From NCBI GenBank assembly GCA_013698055.1, contig JACCVS010000528.1:1-7356 (forward strand): 7,356 nt of DNA, written 5' to 3'. Made by a program: the position numbers and the translations under genes. Numbering within the stretch: the first letter of the stretch is position 1; each line of letters starts with the position of its first letter. Below, in pieces: positions 1 to 5,675 of this stretch. The notes under the pieces are model-generated. The model saw only the letters and a program-made list of their open reading frames with translations. It searched no databases and was not told the origin of the DNA. This DNA is from Acidobacteriota bacterium. GTDB lineage: Bacteria; Acidobacteriota; Blastocatellia; Pyrinomonadales; Pyrinomonadaceae.

Positions 1-804
1 ACGCCATAGAGCGGGCACTTCACCCACTTTCGAGTCCGGTTCGACGAGAGGCGCAAGCGGTGCGCGTGTTCGCGACCATTCACGCAGGTAACGCATCGCC
101 GCGAAATCCGGCTTGCTTCTACCTTCGGGCACGAAAGCGGGATCATTGGTCAAGACAAAGCAGTCAACGTGTCGTCGCGCTTCTGCTGCCTTCTCAATTT
201 CAATCGAGACGCGCGCCGCGCCTTTCGAAAGCGTGGCCGACGCACCGTCCCAGGTGAAAGCCCACTTCCAGTACATGCTCACTTCGTCGTGAGAATCGAG
301 GATGTCTCGCGCGCCGAAGTCACGCCGGAAAACTTCGCGCCCGTCCTGCGCGACGCGCACGGTGAAAGTTTCCGTGCGGTTCGCCCAATCCGCATAGCGC
401 ACCCAGACTTTATACTGTCCGGCGCGAGGGACTTCTACATCCTGATAAATTATCGCCTTCGTCTCGTCCGCGCTCGCTGCCGCCGAGTTCCACTCGCTCT
501 CGCCTCCCTGCGTCCATTCAGCGGAAACGCCCGGCCCATTGATCCCCCAACCCGGAGCTACGGCACGCAGCGGATTTGTCCACGAAGGATTAAGAACAGG
601 CTCGTGACGTTCATTTGTCGCAAACCCTCGCATGTTCTCTGCCTCGTACCACAGATATTCAAAGCGAGCCTGTGGAGGGGGCTTTTCAGAAGGTAAAGGC
701 GAAGAGACCTGCGCTATCAGCGGCAAACAAAGAAGCGCCAGCGCCAGAGAGGAGCGAAGACAGAACGACGCGGAGAAACAACGGTAAAGATTGCGACTCT
801 TCAT
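1..804 (-). CDS. Secreted protein with carbohydrate-binding-like N-terminal domain (3' end cut by window edge)
   Basis: An open frame of 268 codons runs from an ATG at 804 to the left edge without a stop, so the C-terminus is missing. A GGAG ribosome site lies 9 bases before the ATG. Residues 1-32 form a signal peptide: basic start (MKSRNLYR), hydrophobic stretch LALALLCLPLIAQ, then a polar, proline-rich segment. From about residue 50 (LWYEAENMRGF) to 220 the chain has the alternating pattern of a beta-sandwich, with segments such as AIIYQDVEVPRAGQYKVWVR and RVSIEIEKA. These resemble galactose-binding/CBM-like modules at the front of large secreted proteins of Acidobacteriota and Planctomycetes. 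Family resemblance is from memory and the catalytic part, if any, lies outside the window, so substrate and activity cannot be stated. The protein is probably exported by Sec and acts outside the cytoplasm. Confidence 0.8.
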   Translation of the reverse strand, partial: MKSRNLYRCFSASFCLRSSLALALLCLPLIAQVSSPLPSEKPPPQARFEYLWYEAENMRGFATNERHEPVLNPSWTNPLRAVAPGWGINGPGVSAEWTQGGESEWNSAAASADETKAIIYQDVEVPRAGQYKVWVRYADWANRTETFTVRVAQDGREVFRRDFGARDILDSHDEVSMYWKWAFTWDGASATLSKGAARVSIEIEKAAEARRHVDCFVLTNDPAFVPEGRSKPDFAAMRYLREWSRTRAPLAPLVEPDSKVGEVPALWR

Positions 805-870
805 GGGATGCTTCTCCGCGCCTTCGTTTCAAATCTTTCTGTATCTTTGGGCTTGTCTGAAAAAGGTCAG

Positions 871-1140
871 TTAGGAGCAACTTGGCTTTTTGATTTTCCG
901 GTCGCCAAGCTCGCCGGTACAGCGAAAGTTTCCTTTGTCGTCTATATAAAGTGCGGGTGGGATAGGTTCATAGCATCGTTTATTATAATCCTCAATGATT
1001 TTTCCAACGCTGTCTTTAGGCAAAAACTCTACTTCTTGTGCTGGCGGGGGCGTGATTTCCCAAAGAAAGGGTTGAGCCACTAACACTCCAATAGTGAACG
1101 TAAGCAAAGCTACAAAGATACGCAATATAAGGTTACGCAT
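871..1140 (-). CDS. Small membrane-anchored or secreted protein of unknown function
   Basis: This 89-residue protein starts at an ATG with a weak purine-rich GAAGAAG upstream. Residues 1-24 (MRNLILRIFVALLTFTIGVLV) form one hydrophobic segment with a basic start, either an uncleaved anchor or a signal peptide. The remaining 65 residues are polar, rich in Pro, Lys and Asp, and contain three cysteines (CYEP, CTGE and the penultimate residue). Cysteines in an exported domain could form disulfides; this is inference. I do not recognise the family. The gene lies between hemQ and the secreted-protein gene, all on the same strand, with gaps of 78 and 66 bases, so co-transcription is possible but not shown. 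Export and length argue for a real gene rather than a chance frame. Confidence 0.65.
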   Translation of the reverse strand: MRNLILRIFVALLTFTIGVLVAQPFLWEITPPPAQEVEFLPKDSVGKIIEDYNKRCYEPIPPALYIDDKGNFRCTGELGDRKIKKPSCS

Positions 1141-1218
1141 GATCGCTTCTTCAAAAGTCAGGCTCTACGCCTAGTTCATACATGAATTGTATAACGCAAC
1201 AAAGATGCATCTCTGGTT

Positions 1219-1992
1219 CTAACCCATCGCTTCCAGGCATTCGGCAATGGTGCGCTGGCGACAGGTGAACATCGGCGTGTCGCGCAAGGTGAAAGAGCTG
1301 GCCTTCGTTTCACGCAACTCCTGCACGAGGTCTAGAAAATCTGAGGGTTCATCCGTCTCGAAGGCGACGACGAACTCCTGATCGTCTAGGCCGAAGGAGT
1401 AGGTGGTGTGCAGCTTGACCGAGCGATACTTCGATCCGATGCGGATGTGTTCATCCATCATCTCCTGCCGCGCGTCCGAGGGTTTCGCGTACCACTCGCG
1501 CGTTTTGACAAAGGGATAGACGAACAGATACTTGGATTTTCCCGGAATGATGTGCAAACGATCTTCGACGTGCTCTGGATTATCTTTGTCTATGTACATC
1601 GAGCGCTTGGTCATCGAAAGAAATGATTGCGTCGTCTCCATGTACTTCCCAAGCTGTGTGTGGTTGAGCCGCGCCGTCATCTCCTGAATCGAGTCCAGCC
1701 GGTAGCCGATGCGCCATGTCATCAGCTCTGCATTCGTTCTGAGTCCCACCAGCGAATAGGTATGAATCAACAACTCGCGGCGAAACTCTTCAAGCGCGTT
1801 GGCGAATTCCCGCCTCGCCTGCTCCTTCACGCCATCTTCCAGCAAGCGCCATTCGGGGCGCACTCGGTGGAAAGTGAAACTGACGAATTGACGGGGAAGC
1901 AGCGATTTCGGTTGAATCGTGTCGTCTGTGGCCGGAGCCAGCCGCAGCGAGCCGTAAGTTGAGTTCTTGCTTTCGTCTTCAGTAGTGCCCAT
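1219..1992 (-). CDS. hemQ: Chlorite dismutase-family protein, probable coproheme decarboxylase (HemQ/ChdC)
   Basis: This 257-residue protein matches the ChdC/HemQ branch of the chlorite dismutase superfamily in length and landmarks. Such enzymes use peroxide to decarboxylate two propionates of coproheme III, giving haem b, the last step of the coproporphyrin-dependent pathway in the cytoplasm. By alignment from memory with the Geobacillus enzyme, KYLFVYPFVK places Tyr159 at the catalytic tyrosine, MDEHIRIGSKY places His182 as proximal haem ligand, and SFGLDD (199-204) matches the conserved beta strand. The distal arginine needed for chlorite breakdown is replaced by Leu194, which argues against true chlorite dismutase. 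An AGAGG lies 11 bases before the ATG. A weak minus-strand -10-like TATCCT lies at 2057-2052. The gene is divergent from the Rieske/cytochrome b operon, whose products need haem; that link is inferred. Confidence 0.88.
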   Translation of the reverse strand: MGTTEDESKNSTYGSLRLAPATDDTIQPKSLLPRQFVSFTFHRVRPEWRLLEDGVKEQARREFANALEEFRRELLIHTYSLVGLRTNAELMTWRIGYRLDSIQEMTARLNHTQLGKYMETTQSFLSMTKRSMYIDKDNPEHVEDRLHIIPGKSKYLFVYPFVKTREWYAKPSDARQEMMDEHIRIGSKYRSVKLHTTYSFGLDDQEFVVAFETDEPSDFLDLVQELRETKASSFTLRDTPMFTCRQRTIAECLEAMG

Positions 1993-2112
1993 GTTTCTTT
2001 CAACCTCTTATCTGATTTCGCCGGAACGGGGTCGCACAATCTCGCCCCGATAGGATAAAATGCGCGCCGGAAGTCGTAGCCATTCTGAGGCGAAGAGGAA
2101 GAAAAGTCTAGC

Positions 2113-2198
2113 GAGTCTGAAGTCTGGAGTCTGGAGTCAAAAGACAGAAGAGTCTTTTCGCTTTTGACTCCAGACTCCAGACTTCAGACTCCAGACTC
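2113..2198. repeat. 31-bp perfect inverted repeat built of 7-base units
   Basis: The arms at 2113-2143 and 2161-2191 are exact reverse complements, 31 bases each, around a 17-base centre. The left arm consists of AGTCTGA/AGTCTGG heptads (2114-2138). The right arm consists of ACTCCAG heptads (one reads ACTTCAG), which continue past the arm to 2198. Within the centre, AAAAGAC (2139-2145) and GTCTTTT (2152-2158) can form a smaller alternative hairpin. Transcribed toward the Rieske gene, it would give a very stable stem ending 17 bases before the start codon. Similar heptad arrays occur between genes in several soil bacteria, from memory; their role is not known to me. Confidence 0.95.
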
Positions 2199-2207
2199 AT
2201 ACTTATC

Positions 2208-2744
2208 ATGCCGGATTCCGATTCCAAGCGCACCAAGCGGACAAAAAAGATTGATAAAGGGCGAAGAGATTTTCTCGTCTGGATTCCTGTGGGCATCTTC
2301 GCGGGTCTGGCGGCGACCGTTGCGACCGCAGCTTTTCGCTTCCTGCGCCCGGCCAAGATGCTGCAAGAAGCAGAATGGAACAATGTCGCGCCGCTGGCAG
2401 AGCTAACGGGCGAAAAGCCGATCATGCGGAGCATCGTCGCCGAGCATCACGCGGGTTGGGCCAGCACGCTTGAAGAACACTTCGTCTATGTGCTGCCTCA
2501 CAAAGGCAATCAGGTCTTGTCGAGCATGTGCCCGCACGAGGGCTGCAACGTCGCGTGGCGTGCCGAAGAGAGCCAGTTTTTCTGCCCTTGCCATGACAGC
2601 TATTTCGCATCTGACGGCGAGGTGCTGAGCGGCCCCTCGCGTCGCGGCCTTGATCCGCTGCCGACGCGCGAAAAAGACGGCGTGCTTCAGGTCAAATATC
2701 AAAGCTATCTGAACAATATTAAAGAACGGATTGTGCGCGGATGA
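2208..2744 (+). CDS. Rieske [2Fe-2S] protein of a bc1/b6f-type complex
   Basis: This 178-residue protein carries a twin-arginine signal-anchor: KGRRDFLVW (residues 18-25) followed by a hydrophobic helix to about residue 43. It should be exported folded by Tat and stay anchored with its cluster domain outside. The cluster motifs are CPHEGC (108-113) and CPCH (126-129): Cys108 and Cys126 bind one iron, His110 and His129 the other, and Cys113/Cys128 form the disulfide typical of high-potential Rieske proteins. GPSRRGLDPLP (142-152) matches the conserved loop after the cluster. Its role is to take the first electron from quinol at the Qo site and hand it to cytochrome c. The stop overlaps the cytochrome b start (ATGA), indicating translational coupling. 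No Shine-Dalgarno sequence is visible before the ATG; the Tat signal fixes the start. Confidence 0.95.
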   Translation: MPDSDSKRTKRTKKIDKGRRDFLVWIPVGIFAGLAATVATAAFRFLRPAKMLQEAEWNNVAPLAELTGEKPIMRSIVAEHHAGWASTLEEHFVYVLPHKGNQVLSSMCPHEGCNVAWRAEESQFFCPCHDSYFASDGEVLSGPSRRGLDPLPTREKDGVLQVKYQSYLNNIKERIVRG

Positions 2745-4279
2745 GCGAGCGTGCGGATTCCACACAACCTGCGCAGCCGAAAGAGAGTTGGGTTGCGCGT
2801 TGGACGACGCTCGAAGACATCGAGCGCACTTTAATAGACAAGCCTTCGAGCGGCCTTGAAGCGTGGGCGCGAACGACCGCGGGCGTCGTCGTTATGCTCC
2901 TCGCTTTACAGTTCGTGACGGGGCTGCTGCTCGGTTTCTATTACGTCCCTTCGACGGAGAGCGCGCACACGACCGTGTCTTATATCGAAAAGGTCGTGCC
3001 CGCAGGCTCATGGATTCGTTCCCTTCATCATCACGGCTCGCAGTGGCTGACGCTTGCGCTCGTGCTTCACTTAGCGCAGATGTTCTGGCGCGCGACTTAC
3101 CGCCGCCGCCCCGTCGGGTGGATGGCGAGCGTGATCCTGCTCGGCTTAATCTTCGCCGCAGGCGCGACCGGATACTCTCTGCCGTGGGACGCGCGAGCAT
3201 TCTTCGGAACGCGCGTCACGGAAGGGATCGCTGGCGGTCTTCCGCTCGTCGGCAACGCCGCGCGCTCATGGCTGCTGGGCGGCTCTCAAATCTCGCCGCT
3301 GACACTGGCGCGATTCTTCGCGCTGCACGCGCTGATCATCCCCGCGATTATCCTGACTGTGCTTGCGGCTCGATTGTTCGTTTTTCGTGAAAGAGCACTG
3401 GTCAGCGCAGCCGAAGAGCGTCGGCTGGAAAAGTGGATGCATCGTCAGGTCGTACGCAACGCGATTGCGGCTGGCGTGGTCTTTATCGCGCTCGCTCTCT
3501 ACAGTTGGAAATCCTTCGCGCCGCTCGGGCCTCCGGCTGACACGGCAGCGCCCGGCTATCTGCCTCGACCCGGCGGGCAATTCCTGTGGCTCTTTCAGAT
3601 GCTCAAGTATTTGCCGGGTCGCGCAGCCAGCCTCATCGCGGTCGCGCTTCCGAGCCTGATTCTCTTCGGGCTGGCGATACTGCCCTTTCTCAAGAAACCG
3701 CTGAACAGAGTCATGGTTCACCCGCGGCGCAACATCGGCGCTGCGCTCTTCTCTCTCGCATTTCTACTTGTTATCAGCCTAACGATTATCGCCTACGTGG
3801 ATGACTCGAGTAATCCCCTCACCCGCGCGCAACTCCGCCGCCAGGAAGCCGAAGAGACGGCTTTTCGTAATTCGCCTTTTATCCCTTTGCGCGCACGCAC
3901 CAGCGAATCCGTGAGCATTGAGCCGCAGGGGACGAACAACCCCAATTCAAACGATGGCGCAAAAACTCCCGACGGCTCACCGTCGCCCAGCCCGCAAGTA
4001 GGCGTTTCACCGATTGCTTCGACGAACAACACAGGCGCGCCGCCCGAGTCCTACATCAAGCACTGTTCGGCCTGTCACGGCACGCGCGGACAGGGTGCTC
4101 CGATGATGCCGAAACTACTCGGCGTCGCCTCGAAACCGCGCCGCACAGTCGAAGACATCATCGGGCTTCTCAACGACCCGCTGGCCTACGGCATAGAGCC
4201 TCCGATGAAGTCTTATGCAGACAAGCTGACGGAAGCCGAAAAACGCGAGATGGCCGAATGGGTCGCGGGACTGAAATAA
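2741..4279 (+). CDS. Cytochrome b6 / subunit IV / cytochrome c fusion protein
   Basis: The 512 residues combine three parts that are usually separate. Residues 20-220 are cytochrome b6-like with four membrane helices (about 47-68, 101-118, 127-147, 192-215) and the conserved GYSLPWD (144-150). Residues 238-352 match subunit IV with three helices (about 238-256, 296-316, 333-352). After a Ser/Pro/Asn-rich linker (386-435) comes a periplasmic cytochrome c with CSACH (442-446) and probable Met489 ligand. Haem bL ligands His96 and His196 are present. For haem bH only His110 is present: the partner position is Arg211. The Qo motif PEWY reads PGGQ (277-280). The only cysteines are the two of CSACH, so the extra haem c of b6f and Firmicutes complexes cannot be attached. 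It should oxidise quinol with the Rieske protein; the altered sites make full Q-cycle function uncertain. Confidence 0.93.
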   Translation: MSERADSTQPAQPKESWVARWTTLEDIERTLIDKPSSGLEAWARTTAGVVVMLLALQFVTGLLLGFYYVPSTESAHTTVSYIEKVVPAGSWIRSLHHHGSQWLTLALVLHLAQMFWRATYRRRPVGWMASVILLGLIFAAGATGYSLPWDARAFFGTRVTEGIAGGLPLVGNAARSWLLGGSQISPLTLARFFALHALIIPAIILTVLAARLFVFRERALVSAAEERRLEKWMHRQVVRNAIAAGVVFIALALYSWKSFAPLGPPADTAAPGYLPRPGGQFLWLFQMLKYLPGRAASLIAVALPSLILFGLAILPFLKKPLNRVMVHPRRNIGAALFSLAFLLVISLTIIAYVDDSSNPLTRAQLRRQEAEETAFRNSPFIPLRARTSESVSIEPQGTNNPNSNDGAKTPDGSPSPSPQVGVSPIASTNNTGAPPESYIKHCSACHGTRGQGAPMMPKLLGVASKPRRTVEDIIGLLNDPLAYGIEPPMKSYADKLTEAEKREMAEWVAGLK

Positions 4280-4326
4280 GGATGAGGGACGAGCGAAGGG
4301 ATGAGGGATGAGGGATGAGGGATGAA
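4280..4326. repeat. GGATGAG heptad array with G-quadruplex pattern
   Basis: Starting on the base after the TAA of the cytochrome b-c fusion gene are GGATGAG and GGACGAG, a five-base interruption CGAAG, three exact GGATGAG units (4299-4319) and a final GGATGAA. Positions 4298-4321 read GGG-ATGA three times followed by GGG, a canonical four-run G-quadruplex motif on the coding strand. In mRNA or single-stranded DNA this could fold and hinder polymerase or nuclease; that effect is inferred. Confidence 0.9.
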
Positions 4327-4369
4327 CGCGGAATAAAAACAATTCATCGTTCGGCGTTCCGCGTTCACC
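4323..4369. repeat. 11-bp inverted repeat overlapping GTTC-type heptads
   Basis: TGAACGCGGAA (4323-4333) and its exact reverse complement (4357-4367) flank a 23-base centre. The right arm lies in a third heptad series, GTTCGGC, GTTCCGC, GTTCACC (4349-4369). The stem is GC-rich but no T-run follows, so it is not a standard intrinsic terminator. It could still protect or attenuate transcript between the fusion gene and the downstream cytochrome c gene; this is inference. Confidence 0.75.
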
Positions 4370-4390
4370 GTTTCTCTTCATCATCGCTTT

Positions 4391-4399
4391 TGCTATACT
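4391..4399 (+). promoter_or_regulatory. Extended -10 promoter candidate for the lipoprotein cytochrome c gene
   Basis: TGCTATACT contains a near-consensus -10 hexamer (TATACT, 4394-4399) directly preceded by the TGn extension, 59 bases before the start codon at 4459. No good -35 hexamer lies 16-18 bases upstream, as is common for extended -10 promoters. It would let the cytochrome c gene be transcribed independently of the Rieske/cytochrome b genes. Confidence 0.5.
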
Positions 4400-4458
4400 C
4401 CCGTCGCTCGTAACGCTTTTAGTTCTGAAATCCTGATTCCGCTTGGGGAAGAATACGA

Positions 4459-4917
4459 ATGAAACTTGTCAAACTTGCCATCATCGTTGCCGCCGTCACG
4501 CTCTTTGCCACAGCTTGCGGGGATTCAACAAGCACGAATCAAACAGCGAACGCAGGAGGCGCGCAAGCAACGCCCGCCGCGTCGCCTAAAGCGACCGCAA
4601 CTGCCGCCGCGACTCCCACGCCCGATGAGTTGGCTGAGGCGAAGACCGCTTACGGGCAGTTCTGCACGGCCTGTCATCAGGACAAAGGTGAGGGCGGCAT
4701 GGTGAAAATCGAGGGCAAGCGGATGAAAGTTCCGAGTCTTTTGGAAGGACATGGTCTCGAACATTCCGACGCGGAGTTCACCAAACAGATTGCTCAGGGC
4801 GGCGACGGGATGCCCGCCTTCAAAGACAGGCTCAACGAGAAACAGATCAACGACCTCGTGCGTTATATCCGCCGCGACATTCAGGCTGGCGTGAAACTGA
4901 AAACCGCTGGACACTAA
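4459..4917 (+). CDS. Lipoprotein c-type cytochrome, monohaem
   Basis: This 152-residue protein begins with a lipoprotein signal: basic start MKLVK, hydrophobic core, and lipobox FATAC with Cys20 as the lipidated residue. A low-complexity Ala/Thr/Pro/Ser linker (about 21-55) spaces the haem domain from the membrane. The domain has CTACH (69-73) for covalent haem c attachment with His73 as axial ligand, and GDGMPAF (116-121) with Met118 as likely sixth ligand. The C-terminal helix NDLVRYIRRDI is typical of class I cytochromes c. A GGGGA lies 9 bases before the ATG. It follows the cytochrome b-c fusion gene by 179 bases and probably carries electrons between that complex and a terminal oxidase or another periplasmic acceptor. 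This partner role is inferred from position. Confidence 0.93.
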   Translation: MKLVKLAIIVAAVTLFATACGDSTSTNQTANAGGAQATPAASPKATATAAATPTPDELAEAKTAYGQFCTACHQDKGEGGMVKIEGKRMKVPSLLEGHGLEHSDAEFTKQIAQGGDGMPAFKDRLNEKQINDLVRYIRRDIQAGVKLKTAGH

Positions 4918-5012
4918 AAGCTAAAATGAGGTCGCGCGCCGGAATTCCAGCGCGCATAGCTGCGTTTAGAAATCCGGCTCGATTGTGATGCGGGCTAGGT
5001 AGGGACAGACGC

Positions 5013-5309
5013 TCATGATGCGACCAGACCATTCTTGAGGTTGCGCTGCCACGCCTCATAATTCCTGATCCGTCGTTTCGCCTGCTTGTGCGTCAGGCTC
5101 ATCATTTGCGCAACGTAGCCTATTCGCTCCGTGCGATCATTCTTCTTGTCGCGTGGGTCCCCGGGCGATTCCCTGTAAAATCCGTAGGCACGTTCCCATT
5201 CCGCTTTGATTTCAGGCGTCGCTTGCTCGCCGCGTAATTCAGGCATTTTTACTATTCCCCTTGATATGAAATTATAATTGAGCAACTCGTCTTGCTCCTT
5301 GGTCAACAT
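5013..5309 (-). CDS. Small conserved-looking protein of unknown function with possible helix-turn-helix
   Basis: The longest form has 98 residues, is highly charged and has no membrane segment or signal peptide, so it is probably cytoplasmic. Residues about 64-88 (IGYVAQMMSLTHKQAKRRI and following) resemble a helix-turn-helix, with a hydrophobic helix, a turn at SLTH and a basic second helix; this is pattern-based only. Start choice is uncertain. The ATG at 5309 has no ribosome site. An internal ATG at 5246 (Met22, MPELRGEQ) has AAGGGG 10 bases upstream and a consensus TATAAT further up, giving a 77-residue protein. I give the full extent because the first 21 residues also look protein-like. 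The gene is convergent with the cytochrome c gene and divergent from tRNA-Arg. I do not recognise the family. Confidence 0.6.
   Translation of the reverse strand: MLTKEQDELLNYNFISRGIVKMPELRGEQATPEIKAEWERAYGFYRESPGDPRDKKNDRTERIGYVAQMMSLTHKQAKRRIRNYEAWQRNLKNGLVAS
5257..5262 (-). promoter_or_regulatory. Ribosome binding site supporting the inner start at 5246
   Basis: On the minus strand AAGGGG (5262-5257) precedes the ATG at 5246-5244 by 10 bases. A perfect TATAAT lies at 5276-5271, about 25 bases before that start, without a clear -35 partner. Both favour the shorter 77-residue product of the small unknown gene, while the outer ATG has neither. Confidence 0.5.
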
Positions 5310-5395
5310 GATACCGTTTTAACGCATGAGAAGGATATCCAACATCTCACCTTTCAACTCACGATCCTATTTCTTTCAGCTTGAATCTAGCTTAT

Positions 5396-5424
5396 TTGAC
5401 ACCCAAAGAAGCGCGACTTATAGT
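5396..5424 (+). promoter_or_regulatory. Sigma-70 type promoter of the tRNA-Arg gene
   Basis: TTGACA (5396-5401), a perfect -35, is followed after exactly 17 bases by TATAGT (5419-5424), one base from the -10 consensus. Transcription should start near 5431, leaving a leader of about 16 bases before the mature tRNA. This is the strongest promoter visible in the window. Confidence 0.85.
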
Positions 5425-5446
5425 CTGTTTCTGTGACTTCCACCAC

Positions 5447-5523
5447 GCACCCGTAGCTCAGTTGGATAGAGCGTCTGACTTCGAATCAGAAGGTCGTTCG
5501 TTCGAGCCGAACCGGGTGTACCA
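5447..5523 (+). tRNA. tRNA-Arg with anticodon UCG
   Basis: The 77-base gene folds into a full cloverleaf. The acceptor stem is GCACCCG with CGGGTGT, followed by discriminator A and encoded CCA (5521-5523). The D stem is GCTC/GAGC, the anticodon stem TCTGA/TCAGA encloses loop CTTCGAA, a five-base variable loop AGGTC follows, and the T stem GTTCG/CGAAC encloses TTCGAGC. Anticodon TCG at 5481-5483 reads CGA (and, with wobble, other CGN) arginine codons. The first acceptor pair is G-U rather than G-C, which is unusual but leaves six sound pairs. A strong promoter precedes it and a terminator follows, so it is a single-gene transcription unit. Confidence 0.97.
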
Positions 5524-5527
5524 CAAC

Positions 5528-5565
5528 AGAATGGGTAGCTATATGGCTGCCCATTCTTATTTTGT
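5528..5565 (+). terminator. Intrinsic terminator after tRNA-Arg
   Basis: AGAATGGGTAGC (5528-5539) pairs with GCTGCCCATTCT (5546-5557): 12 pairs including one G-U, around a six-base loop, followed by TATTTTGT. It lies 4 bases past the CCA end and so ends the tRNA transcript. Confidence 0.88.
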
Positions 5566-5675
5566 GTGCCTGCCTGCGAGGTGTTGAGGTAACTGCTATT
5601 TAGCAATTCATTAGAGGTTTCTCAGCTTTATTCGACTACCTTCTCCTCTCGTCAAAAGTGGACGGAGCTTATCCC

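Noticed and set aside
686..880. Minus-strand 64-residue open frame
   Set aside because: It overlaps in another frame the signal peptide and N-terminus of the secreted protein starting at 804, which has protein-like sequence over 268 codons.
1219..1992. True chlorite dismutase
   Set aside because: The distal arginine position is occupied by leucine, and the overall pattern fits the coproheme decarboxylase branch.
2108..2434. Open frames through the heptad repeats (peptides with repeated LQTPDS-like text)
   Set aside because: Seven-base repeats with no stop in several frames yield spurious repeat peptides; they overlap the Rieske gene or its upstream region.
2113..4369. CRISPR-like arrays
   Set aside because: The repeats are 7-base tandem units without spacers and no cas gene is present.
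4115..4384. Minus-strand open frame with HPSSLIPHP-like repeat
   Set aside because: It is the reverse translation of the GGATGAG array plus the antisense of the cytochrome c domain.
4934..4955. GCGCGC / GCGCGC hairpin between the convergent cytochrome c gene and small unknown gene
   Set aside because: A six-pair stem with a ten-base loop could act as a terminator for the minus-strand gene (an ATTTT follows on that strand), but spacing to the T-run is poor, so it was not listed as a feature.
5381..5606. Short open frames across the tRNA on both strands
   Set aside because: They are translations of tRNA-Arg and its terminator, a common false call.
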